From the NCBI RefSeq assembly GCF_000332335.1, contig NZ_KB235948.1, forward strand, positions 1,569,282 to 1,633,281: 64,000 nucleotides of DNA, read 5' to 3'. Origin of the DNA: Kamptonema formosum PCC 10802. GTDB taxonomy: Bacteria > Cyanobacteriota > Cyanobacteriia > Cyanobacteriales > Oscillatoriaceae. The translations under genes and the position numbers were made by a program. Position 1 is the stretch's first letter. The number at the start of each line of letters is the position of its first letter. The notes under the pieces are model-generated. The model had not been told where the DNA came from. It made no database searches and worked only from the letters and a program-made list of their open reading frames with translations. Positions 1-10,295 of the stretch are shown one piece after another.

Positions 1-10
1 TCAGAAGGGC

Positions 11-110
11 AATATATAGCCTTTCTCATCCTTTTTGAGCTACTGAGAAACCCGGTTTCTTTAAGAAACCGGGTTTCTGGGCCAAGTTCATCCAACTGAG
101 AGCCGCTAGA
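11..110. repeat. MITE-A palindromic element, copy 1
   Basis: This element of about 97 bp has imperfect ends of the form tatagcg-ttctcag...gagaa-cgctata around a central palindrome, agaaacccggtttctt followed by its inverse. This copy is in reverse orientation relative to the copy at 4594-4690. Related copies lie at 11123, 15966, 17420, 28517, 29840 and 63690. It encodes no protein, so it could be a MITE or a REP-like hairpin. Confidence 0.8.
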
Positions 111-144
111 ACTGTTAAACTAATGTCGGAAGTGAGGAGGGAGT

Positions 145-876
145 GTGAGTTCAGGCTATAACGACCGCTTGATAGTTGATGTCGGGATGCATGTGGGGCA
201 AGATACAGAGTTTTATTTAAAAAAGGGATTTAATGTTGTGGCGGTAGAAGCCAATCCGCTAGCAGTCGAAGAAGCAAACAAGAGATTAGCCGGCTATAGT
301 GACAGCGGACAGCTGAAGATATTAAACGTGGGTGTGGGGACAGAGGAGGGCTATTTCCCCTTTTATGTGAATCACACAATAAGCGAGTGGAGTTCCTTTG
401 TTCCAGCACGGGGGATGCGAGGCGGCGCGTATGGCGAAATCTGGATAAGTTGCGTCAAACTCGAAACAATTTTGAAAGACGCAGGCATTCCCTACTACCT
501 CAAGGTAGACATTGAAGGGAAGGAGTTGGAGGCGGTTCACACGCTTTACTCTTTCCAAGAGCGCCCCCGGTATGTTTCTGTTGAGGGTGGTAATGGTGGC
601 ATCCTTGAGGGGTTGAGCGGTTTGGGATACGACAAATTTAAATTTATCAACCAGGCAACTGTTCCGCAGATGAAATGCCCTTACCCCCCTCGGGAGGGGA
701 GCTATACAGAGCATTCCTTTGTGCTGGGGGCTAGCGGACTGTTTGGGGAAGAGACTGAAGGGGAGTGGAAAAGCTTTGAAGAGATTGCCAAAGAGATTGA
801 CGCTTATTGGAACAAGCCGGATCTAAACCCCATGCAAGATGGCTGGTTCGACCTCCACGCCAAGTTGCCGGGATAA
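145..876 (+). CDS. FkbM-family SAM-dependent methyltransferase
   Basis: The 243-aa product resembles FkbM-type methyltransferases, which O-methylate small molecules or glycans using S-adenosylmethionine. What I see is the Rossmann motif I region VDVGMHVGQD at residues 11-20, the acidic strand-2 end VEAN at 34-37, and the family-typical KVDIEG at 120-125. The GTG start is supported by a strong GAGGAGG Shine-Dalgarno about 5 bases upstream. The gene stands alone, with a MITE-A copy upstream and over 1 kb of repeats downstream, so context gives no substrate. Family assignment is reasonably secure. The substrate is unknown. Confidence 0.85.
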   Translation: MSSGYNDRLIVDVGMHVGQDTEFYLKKGFNVVAVEANPLAVEEANKRLAGYSDSGQLKILNVGVGTEEGYFPFYVNHTISEWSSFVPARGMRGGAYGEIWISCVKLETILKDAGIPYYLKVDIEGKELEAVHTLYSFQERPRYVSVEGGNGGILEGLSGLGYDKFKFINQATVPQMKCPYPPREGSYTEHSFVLGASGLFGEETEGEWKSFEEIAKEIDAYWNKPDLNPMQDGWFDLHAKLPG

Positions 877-2143
877 GTTTGTTCAGGGCTGATTTATCCG
901 CTCGTTTCCAGGCTTCCGTCTGGGAATGCCGGTCTGGAGCCTCCACCTCTTTTCTAGGGATAAGCAGCATTATTAGCGCCAGCAGCAAATTAACCCAGTA
1001 GCTCGCACAGCCTTAACCGTCACCCCGTATAACATAAGCAATCAACCGCATATTGCAAAATTTTTCTCTCCACCTCCCGGCTCAAGCTGTTTACAGCACT
1101 TCGATTGCCGGCACCCAACTGCCCGCAGAAGAAAATTGGTATCCGGGTGAATCGTCTGCAACTCCTCTTTGGGCGCCACCGGCACCCAGGGGAGTCACCT
1201 CTTGTAAAATAAGCAATCAACCGCAGATTGCAAAATCTTTCTCCCCAACCCCTGGCTCAACCCGCGCCCTGCACTTCGATTGCCGGCACCCAACTGCCCG
1301 CAGAAGAAAATTGGTATCCGGGGGAATCCTCCGCAAATCCCCCGGGGGCACCACCGGCACCTCGGGGCAGTTTCCAGCAAGTGCCCGCAAGCTATGTGCC
1401 GGTGAGGGAAAAGCCAATTTCGCCTCCAGGAGGCTAGGGGACTAACCGGCTTTTTTTTGCCAATACTCCCCCAACTTACTCTTTCACTATAGCACGAGCC
1501 GGTGCAATTTTATACATGTACTGACAGGATCGCTGCTGGCATGCCTTACAACAGCAGCACAGTGTAATGCGCTTGTGCTGCAACCGGCCTGAACCGGCTG
1601 TACGGTTGACTTTAGATTTTCTTAAGGGAAAAACGGCCAAAATCGGCTCTTTTGGTTCGGTAATCCCTACTCGCACCCAACCGATAAGGTTCGGTATCCG
1701 AGGAATTGATTGCGCTTTTTTTCGAGAGGCCGGTGGCTTGACAGGTGTGGGGCGGGTTTGGGGGAAAATGGCTGCAAGCTGGTGCCGGTGGGGGTTTGTG
1801 GCTTTCCTCTCTGGCGGGATTCTGGGGCTAGGTGCGTTTTGGCAAAACTTTCCCACCATTACATTTTCAGAATACCACAAGCAGGTGCCTTTTTATACCG
1901 TGTTGGTACAGTCGCAGTATTTTGTGCTGCGCTATTGCAGGACAATGTGATGAGGTTGTGTGGGGGGATGCGGTTTTGGGCGGGTTGGGGTTGCCTGCCA
2001 GACTTCCAGGCAATTGGCAATTGGCAATCTGAGATTTGGGGAGGGCCGGGATTGGGGGATTAGGGGATTTTGAGTTTGGGGAGGGGCCGGGATTGAGGGA
2101 TTGGGGGATTTTGAGGGTTGATAAAATTCCTGCCGCCCCCTGT
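877..2143. other. Gene-poor spacer with tandem and low-complexity repeats
   Basis: No convincing gene is visible here. Bases 1033-1208 and 1208-1378 are two diverged copies of a ~175 bp unit sharing a long identical block around cagaagaaaattggtatccg. Bases 2030-2120 hold repeated gggattgggggattttgag-like units. A 127-codon open frame at 1567-1950 has no recognisable domain and I do not accept it. Confidence 0.6.
1033..1378. repeat. Two-copy tandem repeat, unit ~175 bp
   Basis: Both halves carry ataagcaatcaaccgca, then cacttcgattgccggcaccc, then the same cagaagaaaattggtatcc block in the same order. The offset is about 176 bp. Divergence between the copies suggests an old duplication. The repeat is non-coding as far as I can see. 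Confidence 0.7.
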
Positions 2144-2215
2144 ATGATTGCCAAAACAGCCAAGACAGCTGTACAATTAACTCGTCCCCCAGTGATAAAA
2201 TTTCACAAACCGGCA

Positions 2216-3775
2216 ATGGCCGCAGTTTCAGGCGCAACAGATGTAGTGGTAATTGGCACCGGCATTGGCGGGTTGAGCTGCGCCGCCCTGTTAGCGCGGT
2301 ATGGCTTGGAAGTGATAGCCTGCGAGAGCCACTCGGCTGCCGGCGGGGCGGCGCACGCTTTTGAGCGCAACGGATATATATTTGATTCCGGTCCTTCGCT
2401 GTATTCCGGACTGTCTTACTGCCCGTCCTCAAACCCCTTGCGGCATGTGCTGGACGCTATTGGGGAAAAAGTGCCTTGCGCGACTTACGACACTTGGGGG
2501 TGCTGGCTGCCGGAAGGGAATTTCAGCACTGCTGTGGGTGCTGACCAGTTTTGTGAGGTCCTCGAAAGGCTGCGGGGGAAACAGGCGGTGGCGGAATGGC
2601 GCTCGCTGCAGCGGGCGATGGAACCTTTCGCCAAAGCTGCAACCGCACTCCCACCGGCAGCGGGGCGCTTCGACTGGGGGGCAATGCTGACGGTGGGCAA
2701 GTTTGTGCCGGCGCTGCTGCCGCACGCGGCTAGTTTTCCGATGCTGAGCGGACCGTTCAGCCGGATTGCAGATAATATTGTTAAAGATCCCTTTGTCCGC
2801 AACTGGCTTGACTTGCTGTGTTTCCTGCTTTCCGGACTGCCGGCAAATGGAACGAGCGCCGCTGAAATGGCTTTTATGTTTGCTGAGTGGTATCGCCCTG
2901 GCGTTTTGCTCGACTATCCCCTGGGGGGGAGTGGGGCGATTATTGACGCCCTGGTGCGCGGTTTGCAGAAACACGGCGGCGAACTGATGCTCAACGCTCA
3001 TGTGGGAGAAGTGCTGGTGGAAGGGAACCGCGCGGTTGGGGTGCGCCTGCGGGGCGGTAGGGAAATCCGGGCGCGGCGGGCTGTGGTGTCGAATGCGTCG
3101 GTTTGGGACACGCTGAAACTTCTCCCACAAGGTTCGCTGCCGCAAAGGTTTCGGGAAGAAAGGCAGGCGACACCGGCATGCGACAGTTTTATGCACCTGC
3201 ACTTAGGGATTGACGCGCAAGGTCTGCCGGAAGACCTCGCCTGCCATCACATTATTGTTAATGACTGGGAAAAAGGGGTGACGGCAGAGCAAAATGTGGT
3301 GGCGGTGTCGATTCCGTCCCTGCTGGACCCGTCTCTGGCACCGGCAGGGAAGCACGGGATTCACGTTTACACGCCGGCGACGGAACCTTACGCGCTGTGG
3401 GAGGGGCTCGACCGGCGCAGTGAGGCGTATGCCAAGTTGAAGGAAGAGCGGGCGAAAGTGATGTGGCGGGCGCTGGAGCGGTTTATTCCCGATATTCGCC
3501 GCCGGTGCGAACTGGCGCTGGTGGGAACACCGCTGACGCACGAGCGGTTTTTGCGCCGGCACCGGGGCTCCTACGGACCGGCAATTCCGGCAGGCGCAGG
3601 TTTCTTTCCCGGATCTGGAACGCCGGTAGACGGGTTGCTGTGCTGCGGCGACGGTACCTTTCCGGGGATTGGCGTGCCGGCGGTTGCGGCTAGCGGGATG
3701 ATGGCGGCGAATACCATCGTGCCGGTGGGGAAACATTTGGAGATGCTGGAGGATATCCGGCGAGCTGGCTGTTAG
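2216..3775 (+). CDS. FAD-dependent oxidoreductase of the phytoene desaturase/carotenoid isomerase family
   Basis: The 519-aa product has an N-terminal dinucleotide-binding motif GTGIGG (residues 14-19) followed by an acidic residue and AGGAAHAF. Its C-terminal FAD-contact block reads CGDGTFPGIGVPAVAASG. This layout matches CrtI/CrtISO-like flavoproteins that desaturate or isomerise carotenoids or related lipophilic polyenes at the membrane. I chose ATG 2216 because the frame upstream runs through the repeats at 2036-2120. ATG 2144 is an alternative start. Neither has a strong Shine-Dalgarno. No other carotenoid gene is adjacent, so the exact substrate cannot be given. It could equally be a retinol-saturase-like enzyme. 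Confidence 0.82.
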   Translation: MAAVSGATDVVVIGTGIGGLSCAALLARYGLEVIACESHSAAGGAAHAFERNGYIFDSGPSLYSGLSYCPSSNPLRHVLDAIGEKVPCATYDTWGCWLPEGNFSTAVGADQFCEVLERLRGKQAVAEWRSLQRAMEPFAKAATALPPAAGRFDWGAMLTVGKFVPALLPHAASFPMLSGPFSRIADNIVKDPFVRNWLDLLCFLLSGLPANGTSAAEMAFMFAEWYRPGVLLDYPLGGSGAIIDALVRGLQKHGGELMLNAHVGEVLVEGNRAVGVRLRGGREIRARRAVVSNASVWDTLKLLPQGSLPQRFREERQATPACDSFMHLHLGIDAQGLPEDLACHHIIVNDWEKGVTAEQNVVAVSIPSLLDPSLAPAGKHGIHVYTPATEPYALWEGLDRRSEAYAKLKEERAKVMWRALERFIPDIRRRCELALVGTPLTHERFLRRHRGSYGPAIPAGAGFFPGSGTPVDGLLCCGDGTFPGIGVPAVAASGMMAANTIVPVGKHLEMLEDIRRAGC

Positions 3776-4292
3776 TGATATTGCCGGTGGCTGCCCTCAC
3801 ATTACTATATATGGTTTGTTACATATGGCTGTAGGGGCGGGTTGATTCGAGAGGGTTGTGCCGTAACCAAGGGTGCCGGCGGGGAATTTTCCCGCACCCG
3901 TTTCCCAAATGTCCAAGTTATCTCCCAGTTAGGGAAGATATCTACAAACCCGCCGCTCCATCGCCTCCATCCTTAATGCCGGCGGGGAATGTTCCCGCAC
4001 CCGTTTCCCAAATGCCCCTGCTGACAGAGGCAAGGCAAGTTCAAGAGCTGGCGGGTTTTGAACTTGCCTTTTCTCTATCTTCCGACATATCTAATTTACT
4101 TCTTTAGACAGAGGCGCGTCAAGAGGTTTTCCCCCTTTTTTCATAAAGAAATATTAAAATACTGTAACACAGTGTAAAGATATCAGGGGTTCGCAGTTTG
4201 CAAACCATGCCGTCGGATGGCATCACGCACCCCTCGCCCAAACCTGAAGTCACCGGCATGCCTCCAGCACCGTCTCTCTTCTGGATGCTTCC

Positions 4293-4358
4293 CACCGGCA
4301 CCCCAACACCGGCACCCAACACCGGCACCCCAACACCGGCACCCCAACACCGGCACCC
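4293..4358. repeat. Minisatellite, unit caccggcaccccaa, about 5 copies
   Basis: Five units of 13-14 bp follow one another with one single-base length change. The same leader, ggatgcttcccaccggcacc, recurs at about 5825, next to the large direct repeat. Confidence 0.85.
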
Positions 4359-4593
4359 TGCAAGCAGCCGCGAAATATTGGCGATAATCTCCGCTTAAAG
4401 ATAGCCTGTAAAAATGCCCCGTCAAGGTATCTGTGCTGGAAAAGCTTTGCGTTTACATCCAACGCCGGCATTTACAAGCGTTCGTCGAGAAAGGCGGAAA
4501 AACGGGAGTTGCAACGATTGTTGCCGGCGGGGGGAAGTTCCAACAGGAAAGAGTGCTTACAAACCGCCTCTTCAATCAGCATTTCTTGGTTTC

Positions 4594-4690
4594 TATAGCG
4601 TTTCTCAGTTGGATGAACTCTAACCCAGAAACCCGGTTTCTTTAAGAAACCGGGTTTCTCAGTACCTCACAAAGGATGAGAAACGCTATA
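4594..4690. repeat. MITE-A palindromic element, copy 2 (reference copy)
   Basis: The left end is tatagcgtttctcagttgg, the core is a perfect inverted repeat of agaaacccggtttctt, and the right end is gatgagaaacgctata. It lies just beyond the stop of the minus-strand DUF347 gene and could terminate transcription from either side. Confidence 0.85.
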
Positions 4691-4727
4691 TCTGTTTTCT
4701 CTCAAAATAAAATGGCTATTGGACAAA

Positions 4728-5483
4728 TTAATCCTCGTTAGACACTTTTGCCAAAGCCAATCTTCTCTGCTTTAGCGTTGTGATGGCGATACAGACTCCC
4801 AGTATTGATGCCAGGACTATAGATGAGCCGATCGTCCCAAAAGCGAGGCCACCTTTTTCGTGGGTTTTGGTCAGAACATCCCCCAGCGTTGCGCCAAAAG
4901 GTCGGGTGAGGACAAAGGCAACCCAAAATAGCATGACTGGAGAAATTGTGGTATAATAATGCGCTGCCAAAACCAGGGCAAGCAAACTAGCAATCAGGAG
5001 CGCTCCTCCTGCAAATCCAAGTCCCGAAGAATCGGCAAGGAAATCCCCCAAGGCAGTTCCCAGAGTATTTGAAAATAGAATGGCAGTCCAGTAAAGCAGC
5101 TCCACTTTTGGTGTCCTGACATTATTAACAGATAGAGTCCCAACAGTGAATCGCCAGAAGGCAAAAACAGCCAAGAGAATAGTGACTAAAATTGCAGAGC
5201 CTGTAGCGTAGCCAAGCCCTAAAGTGCGATCCATGAAATCTGACATCGTTGTCCCGGCTGTGCTGGTTGAAAGGATGACAGTCCAGTAAAGTAATGGGTG
5301 ATAGCGTTTCGATATCAGTTGAGTCACAAGAGTTATCAAAAACACTCCAATCAATATCAGAGAGCTGATCGCATAGCCCACATTTAGCGTCATCGACAAA
5401 AGATCACCTGCCGTTTCTCCCAGAGTGGTCGCACAAATCTTCATAATCCAAAAAAAGGCAGTGATCTGTGGGAGTTTGTTCAT
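4728..5483 (-). CDS. Integral membrane protein with four DUF347 repeats (COG4705-like)
   Basis: The 251-aa product is very hydrophobic. It contains four tandem units, each with a conserved tryptophan (W12, W67, W132, W187) followed 15 residues later by an aspartate in a G-D or S-D context (D27, D82, D147, D202). Each unit spans about two membrane helices, giving about eight in all. This matches the DUF347 repeat family described for uncharacterised bacterial membrane proteins. A Shine-Dalgarno AGGA precedes the ATG. Function is unknown. The regularly placed membrane aspartates would fit ion or solute handling, but that is inference. Confidence 0.85.
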   Translation of the reverse strand: MNKLPQITAFFWIMKICATTLGETAGDLLSMTLNVGYAISSLILIGVFLITLVTQLISKRYHPLLYWTVILSTSTAGTTMSDFMDRTLGLGYATGSAILVTILLAVFAFWRFTVGTLSVNNVRTPKVELLYWTAILFSNTLGTALGDFLADSSGLGFAGGALLIASLLALVLAAHYYTTISPVMLFWVAFVLTRPFGATLGDVLTKTHEKGGLAFGTIGSSIVLASILGVCIAITTLKQRRLALAKVSNED

Positions 5484-6305
5484 AATTTATCCTGCTGGCT
5501 CTTGAGCTTATCTGAACGTGGAACTTCATCGCAGAGAGAAAAAGTCAACCTCTGAGAAATATCTGGCAGCAAATGAAAACCTCTGACCTTGTAAATATCT
5601 CTGCCGATATCGATGGGGTTGCTTTTTACCAGAAATGCCTTAGAATTCTTGATTAGCTGTATGTTACCTCCGCCGGCGCTTTACTTTTGTGACTAAAATC
5701 ACTCTCATGTGCGATCGTCGTTACTGCACCAGAGCCTCAGAATGGTCGCACTTCGCTTAAGCGCTCCTCGCCAGCTGACAGCGTCCGGTTGGCGAAAGGT
5801 AGCCTCTAGCACTGTTTATGTTGCTGGATGCTTCCCACCGGCACCCTGACACCGGCATTTCCCCCGCCACTAGCAGCGGACAATTGCCGGCTGCCGGTGT
5901 AGGACCGGCAGGAAAAAACATAGCTGAAATTTGGCTTTGCCTAGAAAAGATATCCGCCACAAGAAAAAGCGCTCGTGCCGGTGGGGAGTGTTCAGACACG
6001 CTATCCCAAATGCCGGTAGGGGCGGGTTCGCCAAAAATATCTGCCATTCAGGGAAGATATTAATAAACCCGCCCCGGCACCGCCCGAATGCCGGTGGGGG
6101 GGTTTATGCAGGATATCTGCCGGTGGCAAAGGATATTGGCAAAACCGGCCCCTACAGATACTGCTGGCAGAAAGCCACCACCCGCACCCTCTGGACTCGC
6201 TAGCGGAGTCGCTAACGCACCCTACCAACTAAGTCCCTTGCGAACCCAATCCAAAATCCTGGCATCCAAAATCCTGGCATCCAAAATCCAAAATCGATTG
6301 CTATT
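5484..6305. other. Intergenic region containing the left copy of a long direct repeat
   Basis: Bases 5484-5860 hold no gene that I can support. The rest is copy 1 of the ~430 bp repeat described separately. Confidence 0.5.
5866..6292. repeat. Long direct repeat LDR, copy 1
   Basis: This stretch recurs at 7114-7541 with an offset of 1248 bp and only a handful of differences, such as ctagcgg against ctaacgg near 6200. Both copies end in a short array of a ~15-17 bp unit, atccaaaatcctggc or a one-base variant. The two copies bracket one methyltransferase gene. The open frames inside them are identical, but their composition is repeat-like and they are not accepted as genes. Confidence 0.9.
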
Positions 6306-7040
6306 TTACACCGGCTTGCGAGCGATAAATGCTGCGTGAGCTTTTGGCAGCTCGTACTGACCGTAACTGCGCACAATCTGAACCCCGAACCCTATATGCT
6401 GAAGAGTTTCAGCAATATCTGCCGCTTTGTGCAGTCGCAAATAGTGCACTTCCTCATCCCGCCTGTAGCAGTCTCCCACCTTGCGAAAAGTGATGATTCG
6501 CCGGCTCAACATTGCCCGCTCTGGATCTTCCTGTTTCTCAACAAGGACTGTCCAATCCTTGCCCTCAGTAAACCCTTTTACCGCCTCTCCCGGCACAATT
6601 TGTCCTGGCTCAGCAATATCAAAGATAAAAACACCTCCAGCAGCGAGTGCGCTGTAAATGCGGTGGAACAGTTCGAGCAATTTTATGCCGTCGCTCTCCG
6701 CATCAAACAGGTAGTTGAGACACTCACCGATTGAAGTAACGGCGTTGCAAGAGGGAAGATCGGTGTTGTACAGTGACTCAACTCGAAACTCAGCCTCTGG
6801 CACTCTGGTTCGAGCAATTGCAATTAGGGACTCAGAAACATCGACTCCAAGAATCTGATAGCCAGATCTCACGAACTCTAATGCTGACAGTCCGCTTCCG
6901 CAGCCCAAATCTATCAATAGACCTTCCCGTATGCCGTTTTTAGCCAGCAGGTTCAGGATGCCAGGAGCTGATTTGACAGCGTAATCACTGTAACCCACAT
7001 CGTGAATATACGCGAGATCTTCCTTGTACCACTGGTTCAT
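6306..7040 (-). CDS. Class I SAM-dependent methyltransferase, substrate unknown
   Basis: The 244-aa product has the classical motif I DLGCGSG at residues 44-50 and the ribose-binding acidic strand GVDVS at 65-69, so it is a class I methyltransferase of the UbiE/Methyltransf_25 type. The length suits a single-domain enzyme. The gene is isolated: the stop lies about 13 bp from LDR copy 1 and the start about 73 bp from LDR copy 2. Those flanks suggest the gene moved or was duplicated together with its repeat. Nothing in the sequence identifies the acceptor molecule. Confidence 0.8.
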   Translation of the reverse strand: MNQWYKEDLAYIHDVGYSDYAVKSAPGILNLLAKNGIREGLLIDLGCGSGLSALEFVRSGYQILGVDVSESLIAIARTRVPEAEFRVESLYNTDLPSCNAVTSIGECLNYLFDAESDGIKLLELFHRIYSALAAGGVFIFDIAEPGQIVPGEAVKGFTEGKDWTVLVEKQEDPERAMLSRRIITFRKVGDCYRRDEEVHYLRLHKAADIAETLQHIGFGVQIVRSYGQYELPKAHAAFIARKPV

Positions 7041-7113
7041 TTATTTATAGAATAAGATTAACAGCAGATTGCAGCTGAGTGAGGTGCAGGTATTCTATCA
7101 CGTCAGGTTGAAC

Positions 7114-7552
7114 GCCACTAGCAGCGGACAATTGCCGGCTGCCGGTGTAGGACCGGCAGGAAAAAACATAGCTGAAATTTGGCTTTGCCTAGAAAAGATA
7201 TCCGCCACAAGAAAAAGCGCTCGTGCCGGTGGGGAGTGTTCAGACACGCTATCCCAAATGCCGGTAGGGGCGGGTTCGCCAAAAATATCTGCCATTCAGG
7301 GAAGATATTAATAAACCCGCCCCGGCACCGCCCGAATGCCGGTGGGGGGGTTTATGCAGGATATCTGCCGGTGGCAAAGGATATTGGCAAAACCGGCCCC
7401 TACAGATACTGCTGGCAGAAAGCCACCACCCGCACCCTCTGGACTCGCTAACGGAGTCGCTAACGCACCCTACCAACTAAGTCCCTTGCGAACCCAATCC
7501 AAAATCCTTGCATCCAAAATCCTTGCATCCAAAATCCTTGCATCCAAAATCC
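7114..7552. repeat. Long direct repeat LDR, copy 2
   Basis: It is nearly identical to 5866-6292. Its 3' end carries one more unit of the short atccaaaatccttgc array and abuts the fabG stop codon at 7554. The repeat therefore fills the whole space between the methyltransferase start region and the end of fabG. Confidence 0.9.
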
Positions 7553-7553
7553 A

Positions 7554-8408
<855 letters not shown>

Positions 8409-8457
8409 CTATCATAGAAATATTGAGGCTCAAATGGTACAATAGTGATTTAGTCCT

Positions 8458-8775
8458 ATGGCAGTTAAAAAGCAATTCAACAGCTTTCAAGAATTACTCG
8501 CGGAATCCGACGTGCCGGTGCTGGTGGACTTTTACGCGCCCTGGTGTGGCCCGTGCCAGATGATGGCTACCATTCTCCAGCAGGTGAACACCCAGCTGAA
8601 GAACCGGCTGCGGGTAGTGAAAATCAACACCGACAACTATCCCGAGCTCGCCAGCGAGCACCGCATTCACGCGCTGCCGACCCTGGTGCTGTTCAGGAAT
8701 GGCCAGCCGGTAGACCGCATTGAGGGGGTAGTGCAAGCCCCACAGCTGATTCAGCGCTTGCAAACCTTAATATAA
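8458..8775 (+). CDS. Thioredoxin (small, WCGPC type)
   Basis: The 105-aa product is a single-domain thioredoxin, a dithiol reductant for target disulfides in the cytosol. The active site W29-C30-G-P-C33 and the cis-proline P74 (in ALPTL) are both present, and the length matches the family. The basic N-terminus and the ending RIEGVVQAPQLIQRL recall y-type cyanobacterial thioredoxins, but I cannot settle the subtype by eye. A TACAAT -10-like box lies about 20 bp upstream of the start. The gene is transcribed away from fabG. Confidence 0.92.
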   Translation: MAVKKQFNSFQELLAESDVPVLVDFYAPWCGPCQMMATILQQVNTQLKNRLRVVKINTDNYPELASEHRIHALPTLVLFRNGQPVDRIEGVVQAPQLIQRLQTLI

Positions 8776-8973
8776 AGGGCAGTTTGCCGCAACACCGGCT
8801 CCCACAGACAAGGGCTATCAACAAAGAGCACCAGACTCGCTCACCGGGGGAGACTCCCCCAAGAGCGCCAACAGTGCCGGCTTGAGCCTGCAGCCGAGAA
8901 AAGGAAAAAAAATTAAGAAAGCCGGTCAGCGCAGAATTTAGGCTCACAATAGATAGATAAGCGTGCAGATTTA

Positions 8974-8997
8974 GTAGGTCTGAATTTGCCGACCTAC
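8974..8997. promoter_or_regulatory. Inverted repeat upstream of a pentapeptide-repeat gene
   Basis: The arms GTAGGTC and GACCTAC are perfectly complementary around a 10-base centre, about 50 bp before the ATG at 9049. It could be an operator or an RNA hairpin in the leader. No run of T follows, so a terminator is less likely. Confidence 0.4.
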
Positions 8998-9048
8998 CAC
9001 AAAGAAAGAAAAATCAGCAATAGCCGAAAAATCGGGGCAAGGAAGTAA

Positions 9049-9777
9049 ATGAAGATAAAATTGGGAATACTAGCGCTCGCTACTGTTTTAACAACTCTGG
9101 GTTTAGCCTCTCAAGCCAGATCGCAAGATTCTTTGCTGCAACGGCTGAGGACTACAGGAGAATGTCGCGGATGCGACCTGAGGGGGATGTCCCTGAGGGG
9201 GCAGCGGTTTAATATTCCCCTAATATTTGAGAAAGCCGACTTGAGGGGAGCCAACCTGAGCGGTGCCATCTTTACATTCGCCGACCTGAGCAATGCCAAT
9301 TTGGCCGGTGCCGACCTCAGCGGATCGGACTTGAGGGGGTCCCTGCTGGCCGGTGCCAACCTCAGCGGTGCCAATTTAGCCGGTGCCAACCTCAACGGTG
9401 CCAACCTTAACAGGGCGAATCTGGAGGATGCCTCTCTCGCCAATGCCAACCTGACCAACGCCCACCTGAGCGCTGTGATGCGGCGGGCGAACCTGAGCGG
9501 CGCTACACTGAAAGGGGCTCAAATGAGCAGCGCCACCCTGGAGATGGCCAATCTCAGGGGTGCCGATCTGAGTCCGTTCAAAGGACCCCAGCAAGCCGAT
9601 ATGGAAATTCCAACCAATTTGCGCTATGACCTGAGCACCTGTATTAAGCGCCCTAACAGGAGTGACTACAGTTCATGTACCGTTAGACCGGCGAATTTGA
9701 ACGGTGCCGACCTCAGGGGTGCCAATCTCACCAGCGTGGACTTGACGGGCGTTAATATGCAAGGCGCAATGAAATAG
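9049..9777 (+). CDS. Exported pentapeptide-repeat protein
   Basis: The 242-aa protein starts with a signal peptide: basic MKIK, a hydrophobic stretch to about residue 20, and a likely cleavage after A23 in the context SQA-RS. A cysteine pair, C39 and C42, precedes the repeats. Most of the rest is A(N/D)LxG-type pentapeptides that fold as a right-handed quadrilateral beta-helix. A non-repeat insert with two more cysteines (residues ~195-220) interrupts the last coils. Proteins of this type are abundant in cyanobacteria and act outside the cytosol or in the thylakoid lumen, with mostly unknown roles. A second pentapeptide gene follows 519 bp downstream. Confidence 0.9.
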   Translation: MKIKLGILALATVLTTLGLASQARSQDSLLQRLRTTGECRGCDLRGMSLRGQRFNIPLIFEKADLRGANLSGAIFTFADLSNANLAGADLSGSDLRGSLLAGANLSGANLAGANLNGANLNRANLEDASLANANLTNAHLSAVMRRANLSGATLKGAQMSSATLEMANLRGADLSPFKGPQQADMEIPTNLRYDLSTCIKRPNRSDYSSCTVRPANLNGADLRGANLTSVDLTGVNMQGAMK

Positions 9778-10295
9778 GTAAATTTTTGCTGGAGATTTGT
9801 GAGTTCTAAATTATGTTTGCCAAACCCGAATTTAGAATTAAAAATTTCTCAAAGGTGAGCGTTCGATAAAAAGTGAAGTCACAAGAAACCGGCTTTCTTC
9901 TGGTGGCTCAGCCGGAAAAAAAAGCTGGGTCAAGATTCCCGGGTTATTGCCCCGGAGCCGTTAAAAAAATTACTTTATAAAGCCGGTGTAATTCTCAGGG
10001 CTGCCCGCTGACACCGGCACAGGAGAGCCGGTTCAAGGGACTCTCCCCCTCCCGCGTTTCCCCGCTAGGGAACGCCCCTGTTTTCTCTTGTGTCCCCCTC
10101 AGAGACCGGCGCTGCGGATTCAGAAATATTTGTTTGGGAAAATGTTCCCGATCCGTCTGAAGCCTCAAGTAAAGAGGGAGTAATTTGACGCTCTGGAGTT
10201 CTGGCCGGCGGAACGCCCGGTTCAGGGCTAGGAGCGGTAAGCGTTCCAAGTTTCCCGTCAGAGGAACATTGGGGCTGACACAGGGGGAAAAAATT
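9778..10295. other. Intergenic region between two pentapeptide-repeat genes
   Basis: I see no gene here. The strand carries gccggt-type repeats but no full MITE copy. An open frame joins the downstream gene from 10185, but its first 37 codons do not look like a pentapeptide leader. Confidence 0.4.

Larger units (their letters stand above)
3776..4727. other. Intergenic repeats
   Basis: No gene is supported here. A block containing tgccggcggggaat and ttcccgcacccgtttcccaa occurs twice, near 3868 and 3976. A 14-bp minisatellite lies at 4293-4358 and a MITE-A copy at 4594-4690. Confidence 0.6.

Noticed and set aside
1567-1950. 127-residue hypothetical protein
   Set aside because: No domain, no Shine-Dalgarno and a repeat-rich surrounding. 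A real gene cannot be excluded but is unsupported.
2036-2215. 60-residue N-terminal extension of the FAD oxidoreductase
   Set aside because: Its sequence comes from gggattgggggat-type repeats and does not fit the family's start.
5931-6203. Two identical 90-residue proteins (also 7179-7451)
   Set aside because: They are encoded by the long direct repeat, consist of repeat-derived residues and have no known domain. The identity reflects the DNA repeat.
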